A stretch of DNA of 64,000 bases from Halobacteriales archaeon QS_4_69_225 (GTDB lineage: Archaea; Halobacteriota; Halobacteria; Halobacteriales; Haloarculaceae), in contig PXRL01000009.1 in the NCBI GenBank assembly GCA_003020965.1, positions 142,786-206,785 of the forward strand, in the 5' to 3' direction. Shown here piece by piece: positions 1 to 8,477 of this stretch. The notes below the pieces were generated by a model that searched no databases, was not told the origin of the DNA, and worked only from the letters and a program-made list of their open reading frames with translations. Both the position numbers and the translations under genes were made by a program. How positions within the stretch are numbered: position 1 is the first letter of the stretch; each line of letters starts with the position of its first letter.

Positions 1-1
1 C

Positions 2-1447
2 CTCGCACTCGGACTGCCGGGGGCGTACCTGCTGGCCCGCTACGAGTTCCCGGGGCGCCGGACCGTCCGGTCGCTGACGCTCGTGCCGTTCGTGCTGCCC
101 TCCATCATGGTCGCGGTCGGCTTCGCGGCGATGTTCGGCGCCAACGGCCCGCTGAACCAGGCGCTCGCACGGGCGGGACTGTCGAAGGTCGAACTCCTGT
201 TCACGCTGCGGGTCATCGTCCTCGCCCATGCCTTCTACAACGCGCCGCTGGTGGCGCGGGTCGTCGCCGCCGCCTGGGAGGGAATCGACGGCCGCGCCGT
301 CGAGACGGCGCGCAGCCTCGGTGCCGGGCCGCTGCGGGCCTTCCGGGACGTGGTGGCGCCGCAACTCGCGCCGGCCGTCCTCACGAGCGCGCTGCTCGTG
401 TTCGTCTTCACGTTCATGTCGTTCCCCATCGTGCTGGCGCTGGGCGGACTGGAACTCGCGACCGTCGAGGTGTGGGTTTACGACCGCATCACCCGCCTGC
501 GGCTACAGGAGGCCGCCGCGCTGGCGGTGCTTGAGGCCGTCGTCACGCTGGGGCTGACCTACGCGTACCTTTCCTACGAGACGCGGCAGGCGACAAGTCG
601 CGGGGTCACACCGCAGGCCCGCAAGCGGCTATCGGCCGTCCCCGTCCCCGAGCGGCTCGTGGTTGCCGGCTACGGCGTCATCCTCGCCGTCGTCTTCGTC
701 GGTCCCATCGTCTCGATGCTGCTCGCGAGCGTCACGGGCGTCGGCGGCGAGTTCACCCTCCGGTGGTACGAGTTCCTGCTGGCCCGCCGGGACGTCGTCG
801 TCGGCACCCAACCGGACGTCGCCGTTCGCAACTCGCTGGTCTTTGCGGTCGGGGCGCTGGCGCTGGCCGTCCCGATGGGCGTCGTGGTGTCGCTGGCGAC
901 GGCCCGCGACTCGCCGGTCGCACGCGTCGTCGGCACGCTGGCGATGCTCCCGTTTGCCGTCTCGGGCATCGTCGTCGGCTTCGGCCTGCTGCAGACCGTC
1001 GTCTTCGGCGCCGAGGTGCTTGGCTACCGGCTCCGGGTGACCGGCGCCGTCGCCATCGTCGCGGCCCACGCCGTCGGCGCCTACCCGTTCGTCGTCCGCA
1101 CGGTTGCGCCGGCGCTGTCGTCGATGGACGACCGGCTGGTCGAGTCCGCCCGGGCACTGGGCGCCTCCCGGACGCGCGCGCTCGTCGACGTCGAGTTGCC
1201 GCTCGTGGCGCCCGCGGTGGCCGCCGGCGCCGCCTTCGCTTTCGCCGTCAGCATCGGCGAGTTCAACGCGACGGTCATCCTCGTGGAGGGCAGCGACGCC
1301 TACACCATGCCGGTCGCAGTCGAGCGATACCTCTCCGACCGGACGCTCGGGCCCGCCACCGCGATGGGGACGGTGCTGCTCGTGGTCACCGGCGTCAGTT
1401 TCGTCGTCATCGAGCGCGTCGGCGGCTACGGAGGGTTCACCGAGTGA
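2..1447 (+). CDS. ABC transporter permease, ThiP/FbpB-type double permease (5' partial)
   Basis: Membrane subunit of a binding-protein-dependent importer, cut by the window start; the frame is open from base 2. It is a fusion of two permease halves. Each half carries an EAA-type loop that docks on the ATPase: near 280-370 (key residues E, A, L-G-A-G) and near 1125-1210 (E-S-A-R-A-L-G-A). Such double permeases occur in the thiamine (ThiP) and iron(III) (FbpB/AfuB) families. The ATPase gene follows 13 bases after the stop, so the two form an operon. The solute-binding protein is not visible and presumably lies upstream of the window. The substrate cannot be decided from the sequence: thiamine, iron and sulfate-like anions are all possible. 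Confidence 0.9.
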   Translation, partial: LALGLPGAYLLARYEFPGRRTVRSLTLVPFVLPSIMVAVGFAAMFGANGPLNQALARAGLSKVELLFTLRVIVLAHAFYNAPLVARVVAAAWEGIDGRAVETARSLGAGPLRAFRDVVAPQLAPAVLTSALLVFVFTFMSFPIVLALGGLELATVEVWVYDRITRLRLQEAAALAVLEAVVTLGLTYAYLSYETRQATSRGVTPQARKRLSAVPVPERLVVAGYGVILAVVFVGPIVSMLLASVTGVGGEFTLRWYEFLLARRDVVVGTQPDVAVRNSLVFAVGALALAVPMGVVVSLATARDSPVARVVGTLAMLPFAVSGIVVGFGLLQTVVFGAEVLGYRLRVTGAVAIVAAHAVGAYPFVVRTVAPALSSMDDRLVESARALGASRTRALVDVELPLVAPAVAAGAAFAFAVSIGEFNATVILVEGSDAYTMPVAVERYLSDRTLGPATAMGTVLLVVTGVSFVVIERVGGYGGFTE

Positions 1448-1460
1448 CGGAGGGAATAGC

Positions 1461-2495
1461 GTGGAACTGACGCTGGACGGCGTCTCGAAGCACTACGGCG
1501 AGACGACGGCACTGGCGGGTCTCTCCGCGACCGTCGGGGACGGCGAGTTCTTCACGCTGGTCGGACCGTCCGGCTGCGGGAAGACGACCACCCTGCGGCT
1601 GCTGGCAGGCTTCGAGGAGCCCAGCGCCGGCGAGGTCCGCTTCGACGGCGAGTCGATGGCGGGCGTCCCGCCGGAGGACCGCGGCGTCGGGCTAGTCTTC
1701 CAGAGCTACGCGCTATTCCCGCATATGACCGTCGCCGAGAACGTCGGCTACGGGCTCCGGTTCGCCGAGGTGCCGGGCGGCGTCTCGACGGACGAACGGG
1801 TCGCGGAGCTGCTGGAGCTGGTCGACCTCGAAGGGATGGGCCCGCGGGACCCCACGGAGCTGTCGGGCGGCCAACAGCAGCGGGTCGCCCTGGCGCGGGC
1901 GCTGGCGCCCGGCCCGGACCTCCTGCTTCTCGACGAGCCGATGAGCGCGCTCGACGCCCGCCTCCGGGAGCGCCTCCGCCGGGACGTCCGGGAGATACAG
2001 CGCGAACTCGGCGTCACGACGGTGTACGTCACCCACGACCAGGCGGAGGCGCTGGCCATTTCGGACCGCGTGGCCGTCCTCTCGGACGGCCGCCTCGAAC
2101 AGGTCGGCCGGCCCCGCGAGCTGTACCGGCGCCCATCCAGCCGGTTCGTCGCGGAGTTCCTCGGCGAGAACAACGTCTTCGAGGGGTCGGTCGTCGACGC
2201 CTCGGGACCTGCAGACGAAACGGAGGGGTCGGCGGTGCGGGTCGCAGGTCGCGAGTTCCGCCTCCCGCCGGTCGGAGCCGCGAGCGTGGCGTTCTGCGTC
2301 CGGCCGGCGGCCTTCGAGGTCGACGCCGGCGAGAACCGCCTCACCGGCGAGGTGCTCGACACCGAGTTCCTCGGCGAGACCACCCGCGTCCACCTCCAGT
2401 GGGAGGGCCGGCGCGTGGTCGTCGCCGTCGACGATCCGCCCGAGGGCGGGGAGGTGACCGTCGGCTTCGACCCCGAAGACGCCTGGGTGCTGTGA
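1461..2495 (+). CDS. ABC transporter ATP-binding protein
   Basis: ATPase partner of the permease just upstream. A GTG start is chosen because the frame upstream of it overlaps permease coding and the family begins with this type of short beta-strand. The 344-residue protein has Walker A GPSGCGKT at about 35-42, the signature LSGGQQQR at about 134-141, Walker B LLLLDEP and an H-loop in YVTHDQAEA. A C-terminal beta-rich extension from about 240 matches the TOBE regulatory domain of CysA/PotA/FbpC-like importers, which fits a complete nutrient importer. Substrate not determined. A MITE-like repeat begins three bases after the stop codon. Confidence 0.93.
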   Translation: MELTLDGVSKHYGETTALAGLSATVGDGEFFTLVGPSGCGKTTTLRLLAGFEEPSAGEVRFDGESMAGVPPEDRGVGLVFQSYALFPHMTVAENVGYGLRFAEVPGGVSTDERVAELLELVDLEGMGPRDPTELSGGQQQRVALARALAPGPDLLLLDEPMSALDARLRERLRRDVREIQRELGVTTVYVTHDQAEALAISDRVAVLSDGRLEQVGRPRELYRRPSSRFVAEFLGENNVFEGSVVDASGPADETEGSAVRVAGREFRLPPVGAASVAFCVRPAAFEVDAGENRLTGEVLDTEFLGETTRVHLQWEGRRVVVAVDDPPEGGEVTVGFDPEDAWVL

Positions 2496-2497
2496 GG

Positions 2498-2896
2498 GTG
2501 TCATAGAACAAATCGCACACTTCGTGGTACGGGGTGAACGGAGCGATAGGCTCGCTGCGCGCCTCGGTCGCTCCGCTCCCTGCGGTGCTTACGTCGCCGT
2601 GCTTCCCGGAGCCGGCCTCGCCCTTTCAGTCCACCAGGAAATCGGCTTTCCGGCCGGCTGTCCCTGGCGGACTGAAAGGGCGAGCGGCGCTCGGCGGTGC
2701 CCCGGCGACGCAAGCACCGCAACGAAGTGAGGAGCGCAGCGAGCCGCGGCACCTCGAGCGCCGCGAGGGCTTTCGAGGGGTTGCGGTCCTCACAGAGCGA
2801 TCCGACTCGAGATACCCACTCCATTCGCAGGCTATCCTCTCGGCTGACTACGCGGTCAGCGATGAAAGCAACTCCGTGCCAATCGTTCTATGACAC
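2498..2896. mobile_element. MITE-like element, copy 1
   Basis: A roughly 400-base non-coding element bounded by 12-base terminal inverted repeats: GTGTCATAGAAC at 2498-2509 and its exact complement at 2885-2896. Inside it, an inverted repeat centred near 2650 pairs CGCCCTTTCAGTCC with its complement around 2620-2680. The same sequence returns in the opposite orientation at 15184. No clear target duplication is seen. It sits between the ABC ATPase stop and the end of the convergent helicase gene. No transposase is encoded; open frames across it are by-products of high GC. Confidence 0.72.
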
Positions 2897-2911
2897 ATTT
2901 GTGTGCTGTAG

Positions 2912-5380
2912 CTACGACCCGTCCGACCAGAACCGCTCAAGGGCGAAGTCGAACATGTCGGGGCTGACGGCGTCGAACTCCCCGCGTTCGGCCTCGCCGA
3001 GCAGGCCGCGGACGCTGTCCCACGACTCGCGGGCGTACCGCTCGTCGCACAGCACCCGGACGCCACGCTCGTCGGGCCCGCGGATGACGCGACCGACCGC
3101 CTGCCGGGCCTTCCGGACGGCTGGCACCGCCAGCGCGTACCGAAAGCCGTCTCCGAACGCCCGGTCGTAGGCCGTCCGGACCGCCCGCGTTCGCGGGCTG
3201 GCCGTGTTAATGATGGGGACGCCGCAGACGATCGCCGCCGACAATCGGTCGCCGCGGTAGTCGACGCCCTCCGTCAGGGTGCCGCGGAGGCTGGTGACGA
3301 GCACCTTCGGGTCGCCCTCGAAGAACTCCTGTTTGAGCCGCTCCGTGGCGACGTCGTCCGTCGCGGCGTCGACCAGCACCTCCTTGTCGCAGTCGGCGAG
3401 CACGGAGGCGGCCCACTCGGCCTCCCGGTAGGAGGGCATCCCCACGAGGACGTTGCCCGGCGACGCCGCGACCTGCCGGATGGCGCGGGCGTGGGCGCGC
3501 CGCGTCGTCGTCTCCGCGCCGGGGTCCTCGCGGTTGTCGTAGGTGAACTTCGGCGCCGCGAGCGCGAACGACGCGCGGTTGTCCGCGGGGAACTCCAGGC
3601 CGTAGGTCCGCTCGACGACCGGCCGGTCGGCCTCCCGTTCGAGGTGCCGGAGGCCGGTCACCTCCGCGAAGACGTCCAGCGGCTCCAGGGTCGCGCTCAT
3701 CAGGACGCCGCCGCCGAACTCGCCCAGTCGCTCGCCGATGGCGCCGGCCGGCAGGCAGTTGTGCAGCGCGTAACTGGCGGTGTAGGCCCGGCGCCACGAC
3801 TCCGCCGGCCGCTCGTCGTCCCAGGTGCGCTCCAGCCGGATCTCCCGGAAGAAGTCTGTGTGGTCGGCCCGGTACCACGCCGACAGTACCCGGCCGACAG
3901 CCGGCGCCCGGCGGCGCTTGTCCGCCTCCTCGACGGTATCGAGGACGTGGGCGACGGCGGCACAGACCGGCTCCGCGCGGCTCCAGATGCGGGCGTCGAA
4001 CCCCTCGCGCTCGGCCCACGACGTCAGCTCGTCGATACCCGGTTCCTCGGGGTCCCGGAGAGGGATCTCGTCGTCCTTCAGGTCGGGCAGGTTCCGCCGC
4101 CAGCCCGGCCGCTCGGCGTCGAGGTGCTCGACGACCCGCCGGTCCAGCTCCTCGCCGAGCGCCGTCAGGAACCGCCGGACGTCGCGCAGCTCGCCGAGCG
4201 AGACGTCCGTCTCCGCGAGCGCTTCCCGGACGGCCTCGGCGTCGGCCTCGGCGGTCCCGCCGCGGCGGGCGTCGCCACCGACCTCCTCGGCGGCCGCCAG
4301 CGGCTGGATGACACGCGAGAGCTCCGCGGCGGCGTCCGACAGCGCCCGGTCGGAGACGCTATCGCCGACCAGGTCGCGAACCCGCGGCTCCAGCATGTGC
4401 GCCTCGTCGCAGACGACGAACGTCTCGTCGTCGACCAGCGCGCCGGTGAACGACCCTACCGTCGTCGGGTCGAAGGCGTGGTAGTAGTTGCCGACCACGA
4501 CCTCGACGTGCGGCAGCAGCGCCCCCATCACCGAGTGCGGGCAGGAACCGTGACTCGCCGACAGCGCGACGAGGTCCTCGCTCTCGATGAGCCCCATGTC
4601 GGTCGGGTCGAACGGGACCGCCTCGGCGGGGTCTCCTTCCTCCGGCAGGTCCGCGAGGTACTGCGCGTAGAAGGGACAGAACTCGACGTCGCCGCTGCCG
4701 CCGCCCTCGGGCGTCTCCGGCGGGTACGGCGTCGCCTCGCCGGCCGCCTCGAGGTACGTCGCCCCGCTCTGCTCGCGGGTCGCTGGCTCGCGGCTCCCGC
4801 CGGTCGCCGCCTGCCCGTTCGGAGGGTTCCCTCCGGTCGACCTCCCGCTCCCCGCTCGCTCGTGAGACGCTTCGCGCCCCCCGCTCCCCGAATCGGCCAG
4901 CCCGACCTGCTGGCTCCGGGCGTCGGCCGCCAGCGCGTCGGCGGTCGTCTCCTCGGCCAGCCCCCGGGTCCGCTCGCGGAGCGCCTCGCAGCGCTCGTAA
5001 ACGTTCGTCTCGTCGATCCCGCCGGCGCCGGCGAGGCGGTACGGACAGACGTCGGCCTTGCCGACGAGCGTCATCGCCGAGACGGACCGCCAGTCGTCCG
5101 GCAGGTTCTCGTTGATGGTCTCGAGGTCCGCCTCGAACTGCCGGAGCTGCTGTTTGACGCTCGTCAGCACGACCACCCGCTCGAACGACGAGTCGGGGTC
5201 GCGGACGAGGTGGAGTCCCGCGGTCAGCGCGAGCATCGTCTTGCCGGTCCCGCAGGCGCCCTCCAGGGCGAGAAAGCCCGAGTCGCGAGCGGTGTCGACG
5301 GCCGTCTCGATGCCGTCGACCTGCTCGTCGTACGGCTCCTCGTGGCCGAAGATGGGGCGCCAGTCGGGATCGGCGGACAC
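2912..5380 (-). CDS. XPD/DinG-like superfamily 2 DNA helicase
   Basis: ATP-dependent 5'-3' DNA helicase of the XPD/Rad3/DinG group, acting in repair or replication. The 822-residue protein has Walker A GACGTGKT at residues 41-48, a DEAH box in VVCDEAHML near 325, and helicase motifs V/VI near the C-terminus (GVDYRGDRL and QAVGRVIRG). Four cysteines in CPY, ERC, FCPF and SCPH contexts lie between motifs I and II, as expected for the XPD iron-sulfur domain. Residues about 165-215, inside that region, are a low-complexity Gly/Ser/Arg stretch (4730-4880) whose DNA resembles the GC-rich repeat found between genes here; it looks like an in-frame insertion. The gene stands alone, convergent with the ABC operon. 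Confidence 0.9.
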   Translation of the reverse strand: MSADPDWRPIFGHEEPYDEQVDGIETAVDTARDSGFLALEGACGTGKTMLALTAGLHLVRDPDSSFERVVVLTSVKQQLRQFEADLETINENLPDDWRSVSAMTLVGKADVCPYRLAGAGGIDETNVYERCEALRERTRGLAEETTADALAADARSQQVGLADSGSGGREASHERAGSGRSTGGNPPNGQAATGGSREPATREQSGATYLEAAGEATPYPPETPEGGGSGDVEFCPFYAQYLADLPEEGDPAEAVPFDPTDMGLIESEDLVALSASHGSCPHSVMGALLPHVEVVVGNYYHAFDPTTVGSFTGALVDDETFVVCDEAHMLEPRVRDLVGDSVSDRALSDAAAELSRVIQPLAAAEEVGGDARRGGTAEADAEAVREALAETDVSLGELRDVRRFLTALGEELDRRVVEHLDAERPGWRRNLPDLKDDEIPLRDPEEPGIDELTSWAEREGFDARIWSRAEPVCAAVAHVLDTVEEADKRRRAPAVGRVLSAWYRADHTDFFREIRLERTWDDERPAESWRRAYTASYALHNCLPAGAIGERLGEFGGGVLMSATLEPLDVFAEVTGLRHLEREADRPVVERTYGLEFPADNRASFALAAPKFTYDNREDPGAETTTRRAHARAIRQVAASPGNVLVGMPSYREAEWAASVLADCDKEVLVDAATDDVATERLKQEFFEGDPKVLVTSLRGTLTEGVDYRGDRLSAAIVCGVPIINTASPRTRAVRTAYDRAFGDGFRYALAVPAVRKARQAVGRVIRGPDERGVRVLCDERYARESWDSVRGLLGEAERGEFDAVSPDMFDFALERFWSDGS

Positions 5381-5468
5381 GTCACGGGGTCGCGCGTCTT
5401 CGCCTAAAGACGTGTCGAACGGAACGGCGGTCCCGGCCGCTTATCCGTCCGAGTTGCCACGCTCCGAC

Positions 5469-6149
5469 ATGGAGTTCGACGTCGATTCGTGGCGCGAGGA
5501 GTTGCGCTCGTACCGCGACCGGAAGGACGAGCAGTTCGCCAGCGGCCGGAGGTCGCCGCTGCCGCCCGACGAGCGGGCGGCCTTCGACGGGCTGGATTAC
5601 TTCGAGCCGGACCCGGACTACCGGGTCGCCGCGACAATCGAGGTGCTCGACGGCGAGGAGACGGTGACGATGGAGACCTCGGCAGCGGGCGAGCGCAGGA
5701 CGCGACCGGAGGGAGCGTCCCGGAACCCGCGAACGGCGAGCGAAGCGAGCCGTGAGCGGCTGTACCACCGGGCGGCGCGGCTGTACTTCGAGGTGCCGGA
5801 CGCCGGCGGCGAGGCGGTCGCGGAGACGCTCGTCGCCTACCGGCGCGTCGACTTCGACGGCGACTCGCTGTTCGTCCCGTTCCGGGACAAGACGACCGGC
5901 CAGGGGACCTACCCCGGCGGCCGGTACATGGAACTACACGTCGAGAGCGCGTCGCGGAGCGACGCGGAATCGTCGGACGGTGAGCGGAGCGACCCGCGAG
6001 ACGGCGAACTGGAGAACCGCGAGGTGCCGCTGGACTTTAACCTGGCGTACAACCCCTTCTGTGCCTACAGCGAGGCCTACGAGTGCCCGCTGCCGCCGCG
6101 GGAGAACTGGCTGGAGGTGGCGATTCCGGCCGGCGAGCGCTACGGGTAG
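5469..6149 (+). CDS. DUF1684 family protein
   Basis: Cytosolic protein of unknown function, 226 residues, divergent from the helicase gene. The start is the ATG that begins MEFDVDSWREEL, because upstream frame overlaps the helicase. The C-terminal half carries the family hallmark: FRDKTTGQGTYPGGRY, followed by LDFNLAYNPFCAYS and CPLPP. Two Ser/Arg/Glu-rich stretches interrupt conserved parts, at about 5685-5760 and 5950-6010. Both contain the core of the repeat that also sits inside the neighbouring helicase, so this gene seems to have taken up in-frame repeat insertions twice. Function not assigned. Confidence 0.85.
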   Translation: MEFDVDSWREELRSYRDRKDEQFASGRRSPLPPDERAAFDGLDYFEPDPDYRVAATIEVLDGEETVTMETSAAGERRTRPEGASRNPRTASEASRERLYHRAARLYFEVPDAGGEAVAETLVAYRRVDFDGDSLFVPFRDKTTGQGTYPGGRYMELHVESASRSDAESSDGERSDPRDGELENREVPLDFNLAYNPFCAYSEAYECPLPPRENWLEVAIPAGERYG

Positions 6150-6261
6150 CTCGTACCGCCGGCTATAACTACGTGGAACGGTTCCGTCCGGAAGACGTGA
6201 TCGCGGACGGGACCCGACCGGACGTCGTCGAAGGATCCTGAAAGAATCACGGCCGGTAGTA

Positions 6262-7899
6262 TCAGAACGCGGTCAGGTCGGTCTGGGTGTCGGGGTCGTC
6301 GTCGCCGTACTCCTGGGCGATGCTCCTCGCCCGCGGGATCCCGCCGGACAGCGACGCTCGCCTGGCGACCTCCTCGTCGCCGAGGCGGGCGGCCGCCGCC
6401 GCCTGCCGCGGCTCGTAGCGCCGCCAGAAGCGCTCCTTTGCGGCCTCGTACTCGACGACCGGCAGCGGGTAGTCCGCCTCGGGGCCGCCGATCCGGACGC
6501 CGCACTCGGCCTGGACGTCCTGTGGCGTCCGCTCGGGCTGTGGGAGGTGCTCGGCGGGCAGCCCCTCCAGTTCCGGCACCCACTCGCGGATCCACTCGCC
6601 GTCGGGGTCCTGGTCGCGGACCTGCTTGCGGGGGTTGTACAGCCGGATACCCGGCTTGCCGACGAGCCCCGCCTGGGACTGCCACTGGGTGTAGTTGATG
6701 GCGACGTCGGAGTCGACGAGGTGGTGGTGGTACCAGTCGGCGCCGATCTTCCAGGGCTGCTGGAGGAGATGCGAGAAGGCGCTGGCGCCCATCGCCCGCA
6801 TCCGGAAGTTCAGCCACCCCGTCTCCCGGAGACACCGCATCGCGGCGTCGACCATCGGGTAGCCAGTCCGGCCCGCCTTCCAGGCGGCGACCAGCTCCGG
6901 GTCGTACTCCTCGCGGTTGAACCACTTCAGCTCCGGGTTGACGGCCGTGTCGAGCCAGCCCGGCCAGTCCTCGAGCTTCTGGTTGTAGTGGCGGTTCCAG
7001 AGCAGCCGCGACTCGAGCATGTCGCGGCCGCGGCAGTCGGGGGCGTGCTCGCGGACGTACCGGTAGACCTGCCGGACGGACAGACAGCCGAACCGGAGGT
7101 ACGGCGACAGCCCGCTGCAGCCGTCGCGGGCGTCCAGCGGCGAGGAGATGTTACCCGGGTAGTCGCCGACCCGGGCGACGAACGACTCCAGCTTCTCTCG
7201 GGCGACCGTCGTCCCGCCGTCCGGCACCTTCGACTTCGTCGGCGTCGTGTCGTACGTCGCCTCGATACCGTCGACGGTCACGCCGGTCGACAGCTCCGCG
7301 AAGATGGTATCGTCGAGCGACGGCTCGACGGGGTCGTCGGTCAGGTACGCCTCCATGTGGTCGCTCCAGTTCTGCCGCGTCCGGTCGGCCCCGCGGACCA
7401 GGCCGTCGCCGTCGACGAACCGCACGCCCATCTCGGCGGCAGCCTCATCCCGCCGGAGCCCGTAGCGGCCGGTCGGCGTCCGTCCGGCGACGACGTTCCA
7501 GCCGGCATCGAGGAACGCCGACAGCACCGCGAGCGGGTCGCCGTGGGCGTAGGTGAGCCCGCCGCGGCCGCCGCTCGCGGTGTCGTAGCGGTCCGACAGG
7601 TCGAACAGACACTCGTGGAGAAAGCGGATCCGGGCGTCGCAGGCGAGGCCGTCGTCGCCGTAGAACCCCGGATCGAAGACGAACAGCGGGACGACGACGT
7701 CGGCGCTTTCGGTCGCGGCGGCGACGGCCGGCTGGTCGCGGATCCGGAGGTCCTCGCGGTGCCAGACGACGGCGCCGTCGGGGTCGTCGGGACCGTCGAC
7801 GGCCGCATCGTGTCGCGCCGCCACGGCGGTCGGCGTCGGCACCGTCTCCGGGGCCGGGGGCGACGTCTCGTCGGTCGCCCGGGACACACGATCGGACAT
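6262..7899 (-). CDS. cryptochrome/photolyase family flavoprotein
   Basis: Likely light-driven DNA photolyase or cryptochrome, 545 residues, cytosolic. The N-terminal alpha/beta antenna domain opens with VVWHREDLRIRD near residue 30. The FAD domain has LSPYLRFG, the WNRHYNQ stretch, GYPMVDAAMRCL and GWLNFRMRAM. The substrate-pocket region reads INYTQWQSQAG followed by IRLYNPRKQ; canonical class I enzymes have NGGWQWAASTGTD here, so this belongs to a divergent photolyase branch and the repaired lesion is uncertain. The start at 7899 (MSDRVSR) is chosen because the longer frame is Arg-rich and runs into the repeat-bearing intergenic DNA. Monocistronic; neighbours are unrelated. Confidence 0.88.
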   Translation of the reverse strand: MSDRVSRATDETSPPAPETVPTPTAVAARHDAAVDGPDDPDGAVVWHREDLRIRDQPAVAAATESADVVVPLFVFDPGFYGDDGLACDARIRFLHECLFDLSDRYDTASGGRGGLTYAHGDPLAVLSAFLDAGWNVVAGRTPTGRYGLRRDEAAAEMGVRFVDGDGLVRGADRTRQNWSDHMEAYLTDDPVEPSLDDTIFAELSTGVTVDGIEATYDTTPTKSKVPDGGTTVAREKLESFVARVGDYPGNISSPLDARDGCSGLSPYLRFGCLSVRQVYRYVREHAPDCRGRDMLESRLLWNRHYNQKLEDWPGWLDTAVNPELKWFNREEYDPELVAAWKAGRTGYPMVDAAMRCLRETGWLNFRMRAMGASAFSHLLQQPWKIGADWYHHHLVDSDVAINYTQWQSQAGLVGKPGIRLYNPRKQVRDQDPDGEWIREWVPELEGLPAEHLPQPERTPQDVQAECGVRIGGPEADYPLPVVEYEAAKERFWRRYEPRQAAAAARLGDEEVARRASLSGGIPRARSIAQEYGDDDPDTQTDLTAF

Positions 7900-8223
7900 A
7901 ACGTTCTGTACGGGCGCCGGCCACAAAAGCGGGTAGCTTTCAGTCGAGAGGGTGCGGCGACGGCGGCGCGTCCAAGCGCTTCCTCCTGCTCGCGGGCTGT
8001 GACTCACGGGTCGCTCCGCTCCCCGTTCGCTTCGAGGCGCTTCCTGCGTCGCTCCTCCCGCTCGCTTCGTTCCGAGGCCATCCTCCCTTCGATCGCTTGG
8101 CCTCGCTGCGCGAGCGGTCGGCCCCGTTCGAGGACCCACCCGACGCCGGCCGGCTGGCTCTCGCTCGATCGAACGCGACTCGCGGGGTACCGGTTCTTCG
8201 TTCCCGGTCGGCGTGCGACCTCC
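7900..8223. repeat. gene-free stretch with GC-rich haloarchaeal interspersed repeat
   Basis: No supported gene. From about 7990 to 8110 it holds repeats of the form CACGGGTCGCTCCGCTCCCC and variants, with many TCGCT/TCGCTTCG units. The same core appears at 42640-42835 between genes and, in frame, inside several coding regions of the window. Confidence 0.5.
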
Positions 8224-8477
8224 ATGGAGGTCTCTACGGGCCGCTCCGGTCGGCCACCGGTACGAGACGGTCGCCGTCGACCCTGAGAAACGGCCGGTCG
8301 TCGGGGTCGTCGAGGCGTTCCGTGCGGCATCACGTCGGCGGACGGCACCTGCGGGACGACGACGGCGACCTGCGGCCGAGCGTCCGCGTCGCCGTCGACG
8401 GCGAGACGGCCGAGCCGGATGCCGACCGCCCGCCGAACGCCGAGGTGCAGCTCTTCGCGGCGATGCGCGGCGGCTAG
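8224..8477 (+). pseudogene. decayed or frameshifted MoaD/ThiS/SAMP-type ubiquitin-fold gene
   Basis: Three reading frames, read in turn, give one MoaD-like protein: start ATG GAG GTC (frame of 8224), then LYGPLRSATG, then HRYETVAVDPEKRPVVGVVE, then DDDGDLRPSVRVAVDGE, ending EVQLFAAMRGG and a TAG. The order (LYGPLR start, central acidic turn, C-terminal Gly-Gly) is that of the small sulfur-carrier and archaeal ubiquitin-like modifier proteins. Third-position GC is very high in the last segment, so it was coding. Two or three frameshifts in 250 bases suggest decay; sequencing error is the alternative. It faces the formamidase gene tail to tail (four-base overlap). Confidence 0.5.

Noticed and set aside
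2524-2893. Short frames within MITE-like copy 1 as genes
   Set aside because: Similar peptides appear in copy 2 only because the DNA repeat is shared; codon use is poor and frames run both ways.
3491-5407. Long plus-strand open frame (638 codons) opposite the helicase gene
   Set aside because: It is Arg/Val/Asp-rich, has no recognisable domain and mirrors the coding strand; a by-product of high GC.
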